Source of the DNA: CAZCVI01 sp964502145
GTDB lineage: Bacteria > Acidobacteriota > Aminicenantia > UBA2199
Assembly: GCA_964502145.1 (NCBI GenBank)
Contig: CAZCVI010000055.1
Location: forward strand, 1-48,521
Length of the DNA stretch: 48,521 bases
Direction of reading: 5' to 3'
Shown here: piece by piece, positions 33,083 through 42,580 of the stretch
How positions within the stretch are numbered: position 1 is the first letter of the stretch
How the letters are laid out: every line of letters starts with the position of its first letter
Translations under genes and position numbers: made by a program
Notes under the pieces: generated by a model
What the model was told of the DNA's origin: nothing
The model's database searches: none
What the model saw: only the letters and a program-made list of their open reading frames with translations

Positions 33083-33130
33083 AATCCGTTCACACTCCTC
33101 AGTTTAATTATCGCATTTAATGATACGGGG

Positions 33131-33159
33131 ATTATAGTGGAATTTCTAAAAGAAGTCAA
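33131..33159 (-). promoter_or_regulatory. Promoter of the type IIG gene
   Basis: Minus-strand TTGACT (33154-33159), 17-bp spacer, perfect TATAAT (33131-33136). Start of transcription near 33124; GGAG in the leader precedes the ATG at 33082 by 14 bases. Confidence 0.7.
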
Positions 33160-33164
33160 CCCGG

Positions 33165-33335
33165 AGGGCATCCTGGATTCACCGGCAAATTTCTGAAATC
33201 GTTATGGACGATATGGACAAAAAAATACTTTTATTTTTGCTCCACATTGTCCATATCGTCCACTCTGTCCATGTCGTCCATGTTTTTTCACTAATCTGAT
33301 GGAATCTGGGCGTGGATTTAGGGCATCCCCTTTTT
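33165..33335. repeat. Divergent GGATTCACCG element with GGACGATAT arms
   Basis: CCTGGATTCACCGGCAAATT at the left opens the unit, but here the arms are built from ATGGACGATATGGACA words and the complementary TGTCCATATCGTCC and GTCCATGTCGTCC. The right end (GGGCGTGGATTTAGG) is a poor match to the left. It is the same architecture as 24785 and 26873 with unrelated arm words. Confidence 0.65.
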
Positions 33336-33395
33336 TTTTTAAGCCGCGTAATCTCCCGTACACTCAATAGATTTTGCATTCTTCGTTTTACCCCT

Positions 33396-33427
33396 TTTAC
33401 TTTATCCGCAAAAGGTATATAATACCT
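33396..33427 (+). promoter_or_regulatory. Promoter of the S9 peptidase gene with overlapping palindrome
   Basis: TTTACT (33396-33401), 16-bp spacer, TATAAT (33418-33423). The -10 box lies inside the perfect palindrome AGGTAT-ATA-ATACCT (33413-33427), which could be an operator. Confidence 0.5.
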
Positions 33428-33495
33428 ATTTATTAAACAATTCATCACGTTCATATTACTGGTGCGTGATAAAAAAGAAAAAATTGGAGGAAACA

Positions 33496-35733
33496 ATGAA
33501 AAGAGTTATTGCGATTTTATTACTGGTATTTTTCTGCGCCACCCTTTATGGGGGAGAATTAAAAAAACTGACGGTGGAACAACTGCTCATGGGCAAAAGC
33601 GACCCATTATTTACCCGTTTACCATTTATCTCAGACTGGGCGGATAATCTCCATTATTTCCAGTTTATTGATGGCAAACTGTTCAAAGTAAATGCTAAAA
33701 CAGGCGTGGCCGGGTTGTTCATGGCAAGTCCCAAAGAGAGTGTCCTGGATGTGAACACCCTATTTCCCCAGTTTGGCGGCGTAGAACATACGGCGGATTA
33801 TAAAAAATTCCTGGTAGAAAAAGATGGCAATATTAATTTGTTCCAACCTGAAAAAAACACGCTGATCCCATTGATCACAAGCGAAACAAGCCAAGTGGCG
33901 ACTGGCGGCGAGGAACTCCTGGACACTCCACGGAACCCAACTTTCTCGGCAGACGGGAATTCTTTTGCCTATACTTTAAAAGGCGACCTCTATGTATACG
34001 ACATTACGGCTGCTAAAAATATCCGCCTGACCACGGATGGCAGCACCGAGATTTTTAATGGTTTTGCTTCCTGGGTGTATTACGAGGAGATATTGGGCCG
34101 CGCCAGTCAATATAAAGCCTTCTGGTGGAGCCCGGATAACCAGCGCATTGCCTTCATGCGTTTTGATCAAAGCCAAGTCAAAGAATTCGCGGTGTTTCGC
34201 GACTCGGGCGACTATGGAAACTGGGAAAAAACACGCTACCCCAAACCAGGTTACCCCAACCCCACGGTTAAAATCGGCATTGCTGATATTACTACTAAAA
34301 CAATCGAATGGATTGATGTTCAAGAAAAACAAGAACATTATCTGGCTCATCCTGTCTGGAACGAAAAAGGCAACAAACTCTTCTTCCAATACCTGAACCG
34401 CGGCCAAGACGACCTGAAAATTCTCTGCTACGAGGTGAACTCGAAAACACTGAAACCAATCTACGAGGAACAACAAAAAACCTGGGTCGATTTGTTGGAT
34501 GAGGATGATTTTTACCTCTTAAAAAACGATGATCTGCTGATTCGCAGTAGCAAGGATGGCTGGTATCATCTTTATTATATTTCCAATCAGGGTGTCACAC
34601 GGCAAATTACCACTGGTTTGTGGTCCGTCAAGAGTATTGAGGCAGTCAATCAAAAGACCCAAGACATTTTTTTCAGCGCTGCCAAAGAGGACTCCAATGA
34701 CCAAGATTTATATAAAATAGGCTTTAATGGGAAAAAAATAGAGCGTTTGACTGCATTTAAAGGTTCCCATCGCGTGAAAGTCTCCCCTGATGGCGGCTAT
34801 TTTATTGATACGTATTCCTCGATCGATACTCCTTCACGAATGGAACTGCGGGATAACAGGGGGCGCTTGATTCGGCCACTTGGTGACAGCGATACTCCCC
34901 TGCGTGCCAGTTATGAAATTTCAAAGGTTAAAGCCGAACTACTTCACATTAAAACCGAGGACGGCTACCTCTTGCCTGCTGTCTGGTATTTACCACCTGA
35001 TTTTGATCGTACCAAAAAGTATCCCGTGGTTATTACTGTTTACGGTGGTCCCAATAACCCGATTGTCGCCAACAGTTACGGCGAAGGATACCGCGGCGGC
35101 CTGATCAAATTCTTTATGGCCCAGGAAGGAATCATCAACCTGTTTGTCGATCACCGTGGCTCCGGCCATTTTGGCAAGAAAGGAATGGATCAGATGTATC
35201 GCCAACTCGGAAAATGGGAACTTAATGATTATATTGAAACGGTGAAGTACTTGAGAACCCTGCCATTTATAGACAGTGAAAAAATTGGTATTGCCGGACA
35301 CAGTTATGGCGGATATGTTACCGCTTACGCCCTGACCTGCGGCGGTGATTATTTTAAATATGGTATTGCTGCCTCCCCTGTTACCGATTGGAGGCTCTAC
35401 GATTCCGTTTACTCCGAACGATACATGGACACCCCCCAGGAGAATCCCGATGGCTACAAAAACAGCGCGGCTATGTCCTATGTTGATAAATATCAGGGAC
35501 AAATGCGTCTGACCCACGGCACCTTGGACGACAATGTCCATCCCCAAAATACCATGCAATTACTCGAAACTATTCTGGATGCAGGGAAAAACGTTGAATT
35601 GATGCTCTATCCCAGCAGCCGTCATGGTGTGGGTGGGAAAAAAGCAATGGAATACAACCGCTCCAATATCAATTACTGGCTAAAACATTTCTTTGGAAGA
35701 ACCATTGAGCCGACACCTGAAAAAAATAAATAA
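33496..35733 (+). CDS. Secreted S9 family (dipeptidyl peptidase IV-like) peptidase
   Basis: A 745-residue enzyme with a signal peptide (MKRVIAILLLVFFCATLYGG). An N-terminal eight-bladed beta-propeller follows (about 60-480), containing the DPP IV landmark WVYYEEILGR whose two glutamates hold the substrate amino terminus. The C-terminal alpha/beta hydrolase has S603 (GHSYGGY), the Asp pair D678-D679 (TLDDNVHP) and H710 (SSRHGVGG) as catalytic triad. It should release Xaa-Pro-type dipeptides in the periplasm or outside. The cysteine near residue 16 is not a convincing lipobox. GGAGG six bases before the ATG at 33496 fixes the start. It suggests peptide scavenging. Confidence 0.92.
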   Translation: MKRVIAILLLVFFCATLYGGELKKLTVEQLLMGKSDPLFTRLPFISDWADNLHYFQFIDGKLFKVNAKTGVAGLFMASPKESVLDVNTLFPQFGGVEHTADYKKFLVEKDGNINLFQPEKNTLIPLITSETSQVATGGEELLDTPRNPTFSADGNSFAYTLKGDLYVYDITAAKNIRLTTDGSTEIFNGFASWVYYEEILGRASQYKAFWWSPDNQRIAFMRFDQSQVKEFAVFRDSGDYGNWEKTRYPKPGYPNPTVKIGIADITTKTIEWIDVQEKQEHYLAHPVWNEKGNKLFFQYLNRGQDDLKILCYEVNSKTLKPIYEEQQKTWVDLLDEDDFYLLKNDDLLIRSSKDGWYHLYYISNQGVTRQITTGLWSVKSIEAVNQKTQDIFFSAAKEDSNDQDLYKIGFNGKKIERLTAFKGSHRVKVSPDGGYFIDTYSSIDTPSRMELRDNRGRLIRPLGDSDTPLRASYEISKVKAELLHIKTEDGYLLPAVWYLPPDFDRTKKYPVVITVYGGPNNPIVANSYGEGYRGGLIKFFMAQEGIINLFVDHRGSGHFGKKGMDQMYRQLGKWELNDYIETVKYLRTLPFIDSEKIGIAGHSYGGYVTAYALTCGGDYFKYGIAASPVTDWRLYDSVYSERYMDTPQENPDGYKNSAAMSYVDKYQGQMRLTHGTLDDNVHPQNTMQLLETILDAGKNVELMLYPSSRHGVGGKKAMEYNRSNINYWLKHFFGRTIEPTPEKNK

Positions 35734-35790
35734 CCCGGCAAGCGCGGGTAATATTATTTAAAAACAGTGTGAAATATAAAGTAAATATAC

Positions 35791-35830
35791 TATAATAAAA
35801 TATCCCGGCGGAAATTATTCTGCCGGGATA
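35791..35830 (+). promoter_or_regulatory. Promoter -10 box and 5' hairpin of the sensor kinase gene
   Basis: TATAAT at 35791-35796 (weak -35 TGTGAA 17 bp upstream) is followed at once by a perfect 9-bp stem TATCCCGGC (35801-35809) / GCCGGGATA (35822-35830) with a 12-nt loop. The hairpin would sit at the very 5' end of the mRNA, 12 bases before the ATG; as DNA it could be an operator. Confidence 0.55.
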
Positions 35831-35842
35831 GGATGTATTGCC

Positions 35843-38800
35843 ATGGGTTTTTGGTCTATTTTGCACTTGCTCAGTTTTGCCTGCTATATTTGCCTGATTA
35901 CTTTTATCCTAATAAAGAATCCCAATGATTTGAGACGGCGTCTATGCGTTGCGTTTATTTCTTGTTTTGCCCTGTGGAGTTATGCAGAAATATTTTTTCA
36001 TAATCCCTATTCTTCCCGCGCCACCGCAGAACTCGCCAATTATTTTGCCAGTGTGGGATGGCTTGCCTTTGGTGGAATTTTTTTATGGCTCAGCTTATTA
36101 CTCGCAGAAAAACGCCAACTCATTCAAAAAAAAGCCTTTGTGCCCATGCTATTTTTGATACCGTTGATTTTATTTGTCGCCCATCTGGACCAATCTCTTG
36201 CCATACCTGTACCCAATAAATTCTATGGCTGGGGTATTGCTTGGAACCCCACTTTTTGGATATATCTTTATTTTATGTATTATCTCTTTTGTATGGGCAG
36301 CGGGCTTTTCTTTCTTTACCGCATTAAACGCACCAGTCCCAATCCCCTCAAACAAAAGCAAGCCCAGGTTATTTTTTACAGTACTCTTTTCGCTCTTTTA
36401 GGCGGGACTATTTCCGATGTGGCATTTCCTTTGTTGGATATACGATTTATTCCCGGTTTATCCGATATTTTTGGTCTTATTTGGGCTTGTGGGCTTGTTT
36501 ATGCCATGGCCCGCTTCAATTTTCTGGAGATTAGCCCCACCCCACCCGATAACAATATCCCAACCACCATGTTTGATTGCCTCATCTTATTAAATGCCAA
36601 AGGCGAAATAACCTCCCTCAATGATGCCACCTTAAAATTACTGGGCTATAAGGAAGATGAACTGCGTGGAAAATCGTTCGACTTTTTACTGGAAAAAACC
36701 CACCAAGAAAAGCCACACCCCCTCCTGACTGAAATCATCGGGTACAATAACGTGAAAAACCGTGATCTGGTTTTCAGGTCTCAGGAGGGAAAAAGAATTG
36801 ATGTCACTTTTTCCAGCTCCTTGTTGCAAGATGAAGAGGGCAAAATCAAGAGTATTGTGTGCGTGGCCCGCGATATAACCGAATTGAAGCGGAGTGATGC
36901 CATCCAGGAGGTGCTGTTTCATATTTCCGAGGCGACACGTCGTTCAAGCACGTTGCAGGGACTGCTGGAACTGATCCAAAAACAAGTCGCCCGCCTCATG
37001 GATGCCCGAAATTTTTATGTTGCCCTCGTTCATGATCGTGACAAAGCGATTTATTCGTTTCCTTTTATCGTGGATATTAACCCCGAGGAATTGGAAGACA
37101 CCAAGGACCTTGTGCCATTGCCCCATAGTTTTACCGATTATGTGCTACGCACCGAAACACCCCTCCTGGCCGACCAAAAAAAATACGATGAACTCAACGC
37201 CCGCGAAGAGGTACATCTGATTGGGTCCATGCCCAAAACATGGATGGGTGTTCCCCTCAAAACTTCAGAAGATAAGGTGTTGGGTGTTGTTGTTGTGCAG
37301 AGTTATGAGAATGAATTCGCTTACTCCGAACGGGACATGGAAGTATTGGCTATTATTTCCAATACTATTGCCGGGGCGATCCAGTACAAACAGGCCGAAG
37401 AGGCATTGCGACAATCCGAAGAACATTACCGCATCCTTATCGAGAATATTCAGGACGGTGTTTTTATTATTAAAGATAAGAAATTTGAATTTGTCAATGA
37501 GGCTTTTGCCCGCACCATCGGCTATGCTATCGAGGAATTGAAGCACCAGATGTTTACGACCTTCATCTCCCCCGATGATTTGCCCATGGTTTTAGACCGC
37601 TATCTCAGGCGTTTAAGAGGAGAGTTAGTGCCCTCCGAGTATGAATTTAAGATGCGCCATAAAAACGGCACTGATATTGATGTGAATATGCACGTCGGGC
37701 TCGTGAATTATAAAGGAGATGCCGCCATCATGGGCACAATAAAAGATGTTAGCGAACGTCAACGGGCTGAAAAAAAGAGATTGGAACTGGAAGAGAAATT
37801 GGTTCGTTCCGAGAAGATGGAAGCCTTGGGTCGATTGGCTGGTGGTGTGGCCCATGATTTAAACAATGTGCTCAGTGCTATCGTGGGGTATCCCGATCTC
37901 CTATTGCTAAAATTACCCCCTGACAGCCCGATGCGAAAACAAATCCTGTTGATGCAGCAGTCTGGCCAGAAAGCCGCAGCGATTGTTCAAGACCTCTTAA
38001 CTCTTGCCCGTCGTGGCGTGATTGTCAAGAATAATATCCCTATCAACACCATTATCAACGAGTACCTTCTCTCCCCCGTATTTGAGAAACTCAGCAAGTA
38101 CCATCCTTCCGTAAATGTAACCGCCCGGTTGGCAGAGCCCTTATCTTTGATTAAAGGTTCCGCCGTTCATCTTTCCAAAACCATAATGAACCTAGTTTCC
38201 AATGCTGCCGAAGCCATGCCCAAGGGTGGGGAAATCACGATTCTTACCCGAGAACAATATTTTTCCCATCCCGTAAACACCTATTACCAAGTTATTTCTC
38301 CTGGTGCTTATATTGAGGTTTCTATTTCCGATACCGGGACCGGTATTGCAGCCGCAGATTTAAATAAAATATTTGATCCCTTTTATACCAAAAAAGAAAT
38401 GGGCCGCAGTGGCACTGGCTTAGGTATGTCTGTAGTGTGGGGAACCGTGGAGGATCATAAAGGGTTCATTGATGTTCACAGTATCGTGGGACAGGGAACC
38501 ACTTTTGCCCTTTATTTTCCTACCACCGACGAAAAAGCCATTACCGATGAAGTTGAGATTCCTATAGCCACGTATCGCGGTAATGGCGAAAAGATACTCG
38601 TAGTTGATGATGAATTCGATCAGCAGGAGATTGCCTTGGCCATGTTAAAAGAACTCGGTTATGATGGCCAATCCCTTTCCAGCGGTGAAGCTGCTATAAA
38701 TTACATGAAAACCAATCAGGCAGACCTCATTTTATTAGACATGCTCATGGGGCCAGGATTGGATGGTTTGGATACATATCGAGAGCTCCTTTTGTCTCAT

Positions 38801-38959
38801 CCTGGTCAAAAAGCAATTATAGTCAGTGGTTTTTCCGAATCTCAGCGCGTCAAAGAAGCCCTTGCTCTCGGTGTGTCTACCTATATTAAAAAACCGTACA
38901 CCTTACCCAAACTGGGCATGACCCTGGCCAAACAATTAAAACAACAGACTGTACTCTGA
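35843..38959 (+). CDS. Hybrid sensor histidine kinase with C-terminal receiver
   Basis: A 1038-residue signalling protein. Residues 1-225 hold about seven membrane helices of the histidine-kinase N-terminal 7TM type. Then come a PAS domain (about 240-355), a GAF domain (about 370-510, WMGVPLKTSEDKVLGVVVVQ) and a second PAS (about 525-640). The HisKA block is GRLAGGVAHDLNN with phospho-accepting H671. The ATPase domain has N (NLVSNAAEAM), G1 (DTGTGI) and G2 (GTGLGM) boxes. A receiver domain (about 910-1035) has the acidic pair VVDDE, D966 (LLDMLMG) and the KP loop. No DNA-binding output domain follows, so it acts by phosphotransfer to unknown partners. The ATG follows AGGA by nine bases. Confidence 0.92.
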   Translation: MGFWSILHLLSFACYICLITFILIKNPNDLRRRLCVAFISCFALWSYAEIFFHNPYSSRATAELANYFASVGWLAFGGIFLWLSLLLAEKRQLIQKKAFVPMLFLIPLILFVAHLDQSLAIPVPNKFYGWGIAWNPTFWIYLYFMYYLFCMGSGLFFLYRIKRTSPNPLKQKQAQVIFYSTLFALLGGTISDVAFPLLDIRFIPGLSDIFGLIWACGLVYAMARFNFLEISPTPPDNNIPTTMFDCLILLNAKGEITSLNDATLKLLGYKEDELRGKSFDFLLEKTHQEKPHPLLTEIIGYNNVKNRDLVFRSQEGKRIDVTFSSSLLQDEEGKIKSIVCVARDITELKRSDAIQEVLFHISEATRRSSTLQGLLELIQKQVARLMDARNFYVALVHDRDKAIYSFPFIVDINPEELEDTKDLVPLPHSFTDYVLRTETPLLADQKKYDELNAREEVHLIGSMPKTWMGVPLKTSEDKVLGVVVVQSYENEFAYSERDMEVLAIISNTIAGAIQYKQAEEALRQSEEHYRILIENIQDGVFIIKDKKFEFVNEAFARTIGYAIEELKHQMFTTFISPDDLPMVLDRYLRRLRGELVPSEYEFKMRHKNGTDIDVNMHVGLVNYKGDAAIMGTIKDVSERQRAEKKRLELEEKLVRSEKMEALGRLAGGVAHDLNNVLSAIVGYPDLLLLKLPPDSPMRKQILLMQQSGQKAAAIVQDLLTLARRGVIVKNNIPINTIINEYLLSPVFEKLSKYHPSVNVTARLAEPLSLIKGSAVHLSKTIMNLVSNAAEAMPKGGEITILTREQYFSHPVNTYYQVISPGAYIEVSISDTGTGIAAADLNKIFDPFYTKKEMGRSGTGLGMSVVWGTVEDHKGFIDVHSIVGQGTTFALYFPTTDEKAITDEVEIPIATYRGNGEKILVVDDEFDQQEIALAMLKELGYDGQSLSSGEAAINYMKTNQADLILLDMLMGPGLDGLDTYRELLLSHPGQKAIIVSGFSESQRVKEALALGVSTYIKKPYTLPKLGMTLAKQLKQQTVL

Positions 38960-38971
38960 TCCAAAAAACCG

Positions 38972-39059
38972 CCCCACGAATTTCACGAATTTACACGAAT
39001 TCTCTTTAAAATAACTTTCTTTTCTTTTTAATTCGTGCAAATTCGTGAAATTCGTGGGG
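38972..39059. terminator. CACGAATT-family inverted repeat at a convergent junction
   Basis: Arms of about 30 bp (CCCCACGAATTTCACGAATT at the left, AATTCGTGAAATTCGTGGGG at the right) lie between the converging sensor kinase and O-antigen-ligase-like genes, with T-rich tracts beyond the right arm. It is well placed as a bidirectional terminator. Confidence 0.7.
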
Positions 39060-39068
39060 TTCTTTTTC

Positions 39069-40988
39069 TTATTTTTTTATCTGCTCCATATAAAAACGAA
39101 TCCCCAGGTCGCGGGTTTCATTGCTCAGGGCCATCTTTTTCAGATTAAAAGCCGGTATCGTTCGTACTTCCAAGAATCCCCCACCATGAGGCACTGATTT
39201 TATTTTGAATGTGACCGTCGAGTTTTCGGTGAACATAATTTCTTTGTACAGGCGGCCTTCCCAATAGACCAGAACCTGTTGTTTCTTATCTTGCAAATGG
39301 GCTAAAGGGGCCCCACAAACCAATTTGATCTCCGTTGATTCACCTGCCGCATCCAAACCCAGACAGACCCCCGCTTTTTCCCGTGTCCAATAAAAACGGT
39401 TACCTAACTCGTCTTTTTCCGGGTACCAGAAGCCATAATCATAACGAAACCCCACTTCTTGCGCCCAGCTTTTCGGATGTAGCCCCTGAAAGGAGAACAG
39501 ATTGAACAGAATCACCAGCAACACTACCCCGCCTGCCATTATTTTTTTCGTTGTTCCAGACCAATGTGATTTTTGTTTTTGTGTTTGATGGTTCACTGCC
39601 GTGATTACCCAGAACAATAAGAACGCCTCCGGGAACCAGAAGAAATTATTGAATAACAACGAAAAAAGAATCACTCCCATCAGCAGTTTTTTTTCACTGT
39701 TTCGCCATAAAAATATCAAGAACCCTGTAAAACAGAGGAATGCCAACACCCCGTTTTCCGCGAACACCAGCAGGTAGTGATTTAACGTTAGATCGTAGAG
39801 GTATTTTTCTCCCGTCTGTTTATAGGGCAGATAGTTTTTATAAGCCAGATAAAACGTGAAGGTGCCCGTGCCGATCCCGCCCACTAAATTATCGCGGATA
39901 GTCGCCAGCGTAAAGGAAGTCATCCATAATCGTCCATTTGTAATCGCATCCACTTTTTTATAGAGCGAGTTTTGCTCGGAAAATCCTTCCTGCACTCTTT
40001 TGATTAATGTCCCGCCCCCTAAAATCACCAGCAACAACACCCCAACGATGAGCAGGGTGGAAACAAATTTTTGTTGTCGTTTCCGGTCTTTCAGAGCAAA
40101 ATAAAGCAGGTTCAAAACACCCGCAAAAATAAAGAAAAAGACCGTTCTGGAACCCGATAACAAGCAACCTGCCAAAGCCAACACAAAGGTCACGTACCCC
40201 AGAACATTTTTTTTGCGAATTTCATAGGTTGCCCACATGAACATCACCCCGGAGAAGAATCCAAAGGCGTTAAAATCCGAAAATCCCCCGTAATATTGCT
40301 GCAAATCCTTGCCTAAACGATCAGAAATCAACGAGCGACCGCTCAGTTTTTGGACTACAGCCATAACCACCGAGATCGCAAAGCCGTAGGAAAGCCATTT
40401 GAATATCACATTTTCCTTGATTGCCAAGCTCCTGATTTTAAAAAAGATAAAGGGCGCGATAAAATAGATAAAGAGCGAGACTACCGGGAATATCGAACCA
40501 AAAGAGATGCGGATCACTTCCGGTGATACCGGGTTGTCCGGCGAAACCGGTGTATCCGCGCCCAATGCGTTGCTACTGGGCAGCGTGATATTCGACCACC
40601 GCAGTAGCACGAACAACGTCGAAATCACCAGGATTAACAAGAAAAGATAATACAGATAAAAATCCTTGTCCACTGCCTCTTTTTCATTGTGTTTGTCCGG
40701 CCAAAAGATCAAAACCAACGCCATGCCACTCAACAGGAACAGCGACGGCGACAAATAATTTAACGCGTATCGTGTCTCAAACAGCAACGGTGTTGAATTG
40801 ATAAAAGGAAACATGAACACAAATAAATAAATCGAGAATTCCCGATTATATAATGCCGCAACCAAACCAATCACAAAAAAAAGCACTGGTAACTCCCAGA
40901 ACTGAATGTGAAAAACAATCTTGGCAAAAGCGGTGACAATCACTAAAACTGCAAAAACTGCAAACAAACGGTTTACCGTCGACTTCAT
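39069..40988 (-). CDS. O-antigen ligase/polymerase-like membrane protein
   Basis: A 639-residue polytopic protein with about twelve membrane helices in residues 8-470. The Wzy/WaaL family pattern is a large periplasmic loop before the last helices, containing GRLWMTSFTLATIRDNLVGGIGTGTF (the GxGxGxF element) and LNHYLLVFAENGVLAFL (the conserved NHYL). The C-terminal 140 residues are a soluble extracytoplasmic domain (about 500-635). It is the last gene of the polysaccharide cluster and should polymerise or ligate lipid-linked glycan on the periplasmic side. The two activities cannot be told apart by sequence. It is 70 bases downstream of the sugar-phosphate transferase gene. Confidence 0.8.
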   Translation of the reverse strand: MKSTVNRLFAVFAVLVIVTAFAKIVFHIQFWELPVLFFVIGLVAALYNREFSIYLFVFMFPFINSTPLLFETRYALNYLSPSLFLLSGMALVLIFWPDKHNEKEAVDKDFYLYYLFLLILVISTLFVLLRWSNITLPSSNALGADTPVSPDNPVSPEVIRISFGSIFPVVSLFIYFIAPFIFFKIRSLAIKENVIFKWLSYGFAISVVMAVVQKLSGRSLISDRLGKDLQQYYGGFSDFNAFGFFSGVMFMWATYEIRKKNVLGYVTFVLALAGCLLSGSRTVFFFIFAGVLNLLYFALKDRKRQQKFVSTLLIVGVLLLVILGGGTLIKRVQEGFSEQNSLYKKVDAITNGRLWMTSFTLATIRDNLVGGIGTGTFTFYLAYKNYLPYKQTGEKYLYDLTLNHYLLVFAENGVLAFLCFTGFLIFLWRNSEKKLLMGVILFSLLFNNFFWFPEAFLLFWVITAVNHQTQKQKSHWSGTTKKIMAGGVVLLVILFNLFSFQGLHPKSWAQEVGFRYDYGFWYPEKDELGNRFYWTREKAGVCLGLDAAGESTEIKLVCGAPLAHLQDKKQQVLVYWEGRLYKEIMFTENSTVTFKIKSVPHGGGFLEVRTIPAFNLKKMALSNETRDLGIRFYMEQIKK

Positions 40989-41058
40989 ATTCTATACTCC
41001 AAAACATCCTCATTATTTCTTTTATTCATCATCGTTAATATAATAGTTAATCCCATAT

Positions 41059-42447
41059 TTAATAGGCCCCTTTTCCGCGCAGAACCGTGCCGAAGGTTTT
41101 AAGGATAATCGTAATATCCAGCAGGAAGGACCAGTTCCGCACATAGAATTCATCCAGTCTTAAGCGGGACTGGAAACTCAAATCATTGCGCCCTTTAATT
41201 TGCCACAAGCCAGTTAAACCTGATTTCACCCGGAAGATAATTGCCGCGTGTTGTTCGATCTCGTTTTTTTCCCGTGGCAGGTAGGGCCTTGGTCCGACCA
41301 AGCTCATATCCCCTTTTAACACGTTAAATATTTGCGGCGATTCATCTAAGCTGAACCGGCGCAGGAATTTTCCCACTCTTGTTACCCGTGGGTCACCTGA
41401 TTTTAGTTTCTTAAAACGTTCCCATTCCGCTTGCTGTTCCCCGTGTTGTTCCAAGTACTCTTCCAATATGTCGTCCCCGTCCAAAAACATGCTTCTGAAT
41501 TTTAACACCTTGAATTTTTTCCCCGCTCTACCGAATCGTTCCTGGGTAAACAACACCGGGCCCCGTGAATCCAATTTAATCACTACCGCGATGATCAGGA
41601 ACACCGGTAACATGAGGAGCGATGCCAAAAAAGAGAACACCATATCGAATAGTCGCTTAAACAACCGGTTCATTGGTGATAACAAGTTATTGGCCATTCG
41701 TATCACCAATAATTCCTCGATGTATTCTGTTTCCACCCCGATTGTTTTTAGGAATCCAGGGTCCGAAACAATTTTGATCTCTTTAACCCGGTTCTCCCAG
41801 GCATTGATCAGGTTGTTTAAGCGTTGCGGTTCTATACCCCCGCTTACAATAATCAGTGTTTCCACTGCCGCAGTTTTTGTTTCTTCCCCTATTGTTTGTT
41901 CTGTCCCGTCGTCGATATTTAAGACATGCAAAAATCGCCACCCGCTTGATTCCAGTTTCCGTAAAATAGGTAACACCGCTGCTGTTTCCTCTTTTAAACC
42001 TAACACCGCCGCATAACGGCAATAAAACCCCAACCGGATCAACAACCGTTTAACCCCATACCGGGCTAACGGCACAATCACCATCCCAAACAGCATCATG
42101 ATAATAGGAATTGACCGCGAAGATCTTTCATAGGTGCGGCTCAAGTAAACTACCACCGCGATTAATACTACCGATATAAACAAACCACGCGTTATAAAGA
42201 CAAATTCCTCGAAAAAATCATAGCGCCGATTGTACGTGTAGAGCTTCTCATAGGAAAAAATCAGGATAAAAACAAACAACAGGTAATACATCTGATAAAA
42301 ATGCTGCAACGGGAAAAACCACGGGTTGCTGATATGGAAAAGGTCTTGTAAAATTTCCACCCGCAGGAAATAAGCCAGATGAAAAGAGAGGACCAGCGCC
42401 AGAATATCTGTTAAAACAAGCGCTAGCAAAGAAATCCCACGCTTCAT
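41059..42447 (-). CDS. Undecaprenyl-phosphate sugar-phosphotransferase (WbaP/EpsB-like)
   Basis: This 462-residue enzyme starts a glycan on the lipid carrier. The N-terminal half has four membrane helices (residues about 5-115) and a degenerate nucleotide-binding CoA-binding-like domain (about 125-245). The C-terminal catalytic domain (about 262-462) has a reentrant hydrophobic helix, KRLFDMVFSFLASLLMLPVFL, then VLFTQERFGRAGKKFKVLKFRSM, FLRRFSLDESPQIFNVLKGDMSLVGPRP and SGLTGLWQIKGRNDL, all bacterial sugar-transferase signatures. The Asp-Glu pair lies in the LDESPQ block. AAGGAG is 12 bases before the ATG. The leader carries a 12-bp tandem repeat. Confidence 0.92.
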   Translation of the reverse strand: MKRGISLLALVLTDILALVLSFHLAYFLRVEILQDLFHISNPWFFPLQHFYQMYYLLFVFILIFSYEKLYTYNRRYDFFEEFVFITRGLFISVVLIAVVVYLSRTYERSSRSIPIIMMLFGMVIVPLARYGVKRLLIRLGFYCRYAAVLGLKEETAAVLPILRKLESSGWRFLHVLNIDDGTEQTIGEETKTAAVETLIIVSGGIEPQRLNNLINAWENRVKEIKIVSDPGFLKTIGVETEYIEELLVIRMANNLLSPMNRLFKRLFDMVFSFLASLLMLPVFLIIAVVIKLDSRGPVLFTQERFGRAGKKFKVLKFRSMFLDGDDILEEYLEQHGEQQAEWERFKKLKSGDPRVTRVGKFLRRFSLDESPQIFNVLKGDMSLVGPRPYLPREKNEIEQHAAIIFRVKSGLTGLWQIKGRNDLSFQSRLRLDEFYVRNWSFLLDITIILKTFGTVLRGKGAY

Positions 42448-42470
42448 TGTTGTCTTGTACTCCTTGTTAT

Positions 42471-42516
42471 CGTTACTGTCTTCATTACTATCTTCGTTAC
42501 TGTCTTCATTATTTTT
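42471..42516. repeat. 12-bp tandem repeat in the sugar-transferase leader
   Basis: CGTTACTGTCTT, CATTACTATCTT, CGTTACTGTCTT and a partial CATTATTTT follow each other, so units alternate CG and CA starts. They lie just upstream of the AAGGAG ribosome-binding site (42460-42465). Confidence 0.75.
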
Positions 42517-42580
42517 TATTCTTTGGTTATGTTCTCATTCCACATATCCCATGACAAATCACTGATAAAAGAGTATTATA

